Positions 7,447-10,004 of a stretch of 10,004 nt of DNA are shown piece by piece (within the stretch, counting starts at the first letter, position 1; each line of letters begins with the position of its first letter). The DNA lies in assembly GCA_028565635.1 (NCBI GenBank), contig JAOXYB010069268.1:1-10004 (forward strand). Reading direction: 5' to 3'. The notes below the pieces were generated by a model. That model did not search any database and was not told where the DNA came from. It saw only the letters and a program-made list of their open reading frames with translations. The DNA is from Phoronis ovalis (taxonomy: Eukaryota > Phoronida > Phoronidae). A program made the position numbers and the translations under genes.

Positions 7447-7461
7447 ACCTAAGTCCGGATT

Positions 7462-7921
7462 TTAAGGTGGCGCACAGGTAGCATTTTTACCTGTCCTTCA
7501 AGCCAATTTATATTAATAAAAATTCTCGAAACAGGGGTTAGTAAAAATTAAGGCTCTGATATAATTTGATTAAGGACAGTTAAATGTAGGTGCAAAACTA
7601 TTTATTATTTCAAAATTATGTCTTATATTTAAATACAAGCATTATTTACGCAAAATTTCGACAAAATGGCGATTCTTAGCACCACATGTATGACGTAACA
7701 TCCCTCATACGACTGACAATTTAATCATCCCAATACCCATTGCCTCTAGATTATGACATGTGGAATGCTAGGATTGCTGAACTAAACTTTTATTAATAAA
7801 AATTAGTGTAAAATGTGCTTGGCTCATCACACTTTCTACCTACTTTTTTTTTTTTTTGCATAAAACGCTAATTTTATAAAAATTTAGAGTGATTATGCAG
7901 TGCTTTAACTATTCAACATTA
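7462..7921 (+). repeat. Dispersed ~460-bp repeat, copy 2
   Basis: Same orientation and order as 5049-5528. Both copies keep AAAATGGCGA (here 7663-7672) and, shortly after, an ATGTATGA-GTAACATCCC stretch. This copy has TGACGTAA where copy 1 has TGAAGTAA. It contains a longer T-run at 7844-7858. No open reading frame, terminal inverted repeat or tail was seen. Confidence 0.85.
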
Positions 7922-8473
7922 CAACCATACCACGTAATACTGAATTACTGGACTGGTGGATAATGCTTGCAACGCGCTCGATATTTTGGCCGGGTATTTT
8001 GGAAGTGTGTGTATCTCAGGTTGCCATTTTTTACAACTATACGCCACAAAATGTCAACTCTCTAGTTCATCTTTTTAATCATTATCATGAAACACAGTAT
8101 ATCATTTCGTGTGTGTTTGTCTCAATTTTTATTATATTTTAGTTATAAAAGTCCCAGGTATATACACTTTAAGTCTGTATTGTTGTATATATTTTCTATT
8201 TCATTCTTTAAGTTAGTAATTATATCTGAAAAGTATGGCCTCTCAATAATTTGTCTCCATGTATTTTGTTAAAATGCTGTGGTTATGCAACAACTTTTTT
8301 TAACAGACATTGTAATAGGAAAGTTGTATATAACCATAAAAACCTCTGCACCTAAAAACTAAAATAGCTCTACTCAAGGTTATATGAATTTTGGGTCCAG
8401 CAATCCCATGTAGAACAACGTACTGCTCTATATGATATACTGTTAAAACAGGAAACTGCGGAGTGCGCATCCT
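7922..8473. other. Noncoding stretch
   Basis: AT-rich, with no gene recognised. A 61-codon frame at 8087-8272 lacks compositional or motif support and is not annotated as a gene. Confidence 0.4.
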
Positions 8474-8810
8474 TTGATTCTGTTTTTTTTTAATGTGAAG
8501 TTGTGTAAAAACTATATGCTTTCCACTTTAGTTTCGAATTTATTGAGGTGGATACATTTATTTATTTAATTAAAGCAGTTCATAGTATAGTAAATAAGCA
8601 GTCAGTTGTACAATAAATCATTGATTCTGTTTTTTTTTATGTGAAGTTGTGTAAAATTATATGCTTTCTACTTTCGTTTCGAATTTATTGAGGTGGGTAC
8701 ATTTATTTATTTAATTAATTAACGCAGTTCATAGTATTGTAAATGAGCAGTCAGTTGTACAATGAATCATTGGGCTATAGAAATAAATGCTGTTATTATT
8801 ATTATAAATA
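8474..8810 (+). repeat. 147-bp tandem duplication ending in a retroelement-like tail
   Basis: Copy 1 spans 8474-8620 and copy 2 spans 8621-8769. Both start TTGATTCTGTTTTTTTTT and end with CAGTCAGTTGTACAATRAATCA. Copy 2 continues into GGGCTATAGAAATAAATGCT and then a run of TTA triplets to about 8810. A short unique end followed by simple triplet repeats resembles the 3' end of some non-LTR retrotransposons or their SINEs. No reverse transcriptase sequence was seen, so the class is inferred from the tail alone. Confidence 0.7.
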
Positions 8811-9134
8811 AGCAATCAATTGTGTAACATACAATAAAAAATAATTCTTTCATTCTACACACCTCCAAAGAAAAATATAAAAACGGTATTTCATATTTTC
8901 AGACACTTTCTCGTTTAGTTTTGATTTCTCAGATTTATTACACATTACTTGTATCTATCAGCATGCTTGGGTGGCTATTTTTAGAAGCGACTCCATCATG
9001 CAAATATGAACACATTTTTTGCGTGTCTTAAAACCTACCTCTGACGCAGTAACGCAAAGGAGACTAATAAAGAAATTAGATACACACCAGCAAGCCCAGC
9101 TGGGTTAGGAGGGTTTCCAACGCATTATAAAATG
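8811..9134. other. Noncoding stretch
   Basis: No exon was recognised. The segment at about 9040-9120 is less AT-rich. On the minus strand it carries a GT-rich stretch (CTGGTGTGTATC, about 9080-9092) just beyond the AATAAA at 9140-9135, as expected downstream of a cleavage site. Confidence 0.35.
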
Positions 9135-9140
9135 TTTATT
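9135..9140 (-). terminator. Candidate poly(A) signal of a minus-strand gene beyond the window
   Basis: The minus strand reads AATAAA, followed about 45-50 bases later by a GT-rich element. Upstream (9141-10004) is AT-rich sequence without simple repeats that could be a long 3' UTR. No coding exon is inside the window to confirm this. Confidence 0.25.
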
Positions 9141-10004
9141 AATAAAATAAAGTAACAATAGGCTTTAAGACCTTGCTGTTCAACAACATGAATACAACAA
9201 TACACACAGAATACATACAACAATATACAAAGATAATGTACAGACACTAGAGTACAGGTAGTTGTCTCTAATCTTTAGACATTTATGGATAAATGCTTCT
9301 ACCTAGCAAACAAGCACAGCATTATCAGTTTCAGGAAGTTATTGGAACTGTACTTAATACAAAAAATAACCAGGCAAAATCTGCCTAAGAAATTTGAAAA
9401 CAAAGTGCATATAGTCAAGTAAAACATGAATTTCGATGACCTTACAATTTGACCAAATTCTGTTTCCTTTTTGGTATTTTGTATGATTGCCATCTCACTG
9501 TCTCGATATTTAATCTGTGATTAGACAATCTGAATTTGCTGAGGGCAATCATATGACTAGGTATCTAACAATATCCAAGTATTACAAAAAACAAATCTAT
9601 CATAAAAGTTCAAGAAAAATTCGCCCCTAAAAAAATCTAATGCAGCACTGAACCAGTTTTGACTAAATTTAGCTGACACACACATTATTTACAAACAACT
9701 ATAAAACTATCTTCATCACCAACACCATGCTTGCCCTAACGTTATAACTCAAACAGGAGTGGGTGTAAATTTGCAGCCCATGCACTCAGTTCGATTTTCC
9801 TAGACTATAGTTATGTAACAAGAAATGTAAGCTTGTCTATCCCCAATAGAAATAAGGAAATGTTTACTGTGTAACTAGATTGAATACGAATATCACTTCC
9901 TTCTTGTTTGTCCGCTTTATGACAAATATTGCGAAATGAATTTATACCAGAAATTTACCATAAAGATCCTACTCTTGATAAATTTCATAGTCTTATGACT
10001 TCAG
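9141..10004. other. Unassigned, possibly 3' UTR of a minus-strand gene
   Basis: There is no recognisable coding sequence. A 64-codon minus-strand frame at 9299-9493 is hydrophobic and AT-driven, without family features. On the plus strand, 9180-9235 is rich in ACAACA/ATACA, i.e. UG-rich in minus-strand RNA. Confidence 0.25.

Larger units (their letters stand above)
6290..7461. other. AT-rich noncoding region upstream of the chitin-binding gene
   Basis: No exon or conserved coding segment was recognised on either strand. The part nearest 6300-6600 may hold regulatory sequence for the minus-strand gene. The only discrete sites noted are a TTTCGCGCGAAA palindrome (7222-7233) and an 18-bp tandem duplication (7411-7446). 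Confidence 0.4.

Noticed and set aside
8087-8272. 61-codon plus-strand frame
   Set aside because: AT-rich and hydrophobic by composition, without splice context or family motifs.
9095-9104. CCCAGCTGGG palindrome (E-box-like)
   Set aside because: A ten-base palindrome with no promoter context is expected by chance at this scale.
9299-9493. 64-codon minus-strand frame
   Set aside because: No recognisable features; it lies in a region better explained as noncoding or 3' UTR.

Overview
This window reads as AT-rich animal nuclear DNA. It has no bacterial-style gene packing. It contains spliced genes with GT-AG introns, a TATA promoter, AATAAA signals and several families of degenerate interspersed repeats. 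A secreted protein built from invertebrate-type chitin-binding (peritrophin-A/CBM14-like) domains and a Ly6-like secreted or surface protein suggest a marine invertebrate, probably a mollusc or another lophotrochozoan. The clade is an inference; nothing in the window proves it.

Layout. 1-300: two tandem copies of a ~146/159-bp repeat. 660-1368 (+): the first two coding exons of a Ly6/uPAR-like (three-finger) precursor, with a signal-peptide exon followed by an exon opening a Cys-rich fold; no later exon was found. 1435-1953: a 519-bp inverted-repeat element with an internal minisatellite-like core, followed at 2059-2380 by a more decayed relative. 2459-2494: a perfect 36-bp hairpin with AATAAA on both strands. 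6281 down to ~2700 (-): one essentially complete gene, made of a TATA box, a non-coding first exon, a signal-peptide exon, a large exon with six chitin-binding-like domains, and a long 3' region with a candidate poly(A) signal. The track-style reading of this gene as a single 489-residue ORF is wrong at its N terminus. Its first six codons are intronic, and the spliced product is 506 residues with a real signal peptide. 5049-5528 (inside its second intron) and 7462-7921 are two same-orientation copies of an unidentified ~470-bp dispersed repeat. 8474-8810 holds a 147-bp tandem duplication ending in a retroelement-like (TTA)n tail. 9135-10004 may be the 3' end of another minus-strand gene lying beyond the window.

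The two genes converge: the Ly6-like gene runs rightward and the chitin-binding gene leftward, with the inverted-repeat elements and the hairpin between them. Both encode secreted Cys-rich proteins, but nothing shows that they act together. The most distinctive biology is the chitin-binding protein. It is an A-B-A-B-A-B array of two domain subtypes, and every domain lacks the canonical third cysteine and carries an extra cysteine two residues before the CDWP motif. Most of the rest of the window is AT-rich noncoding DNA.
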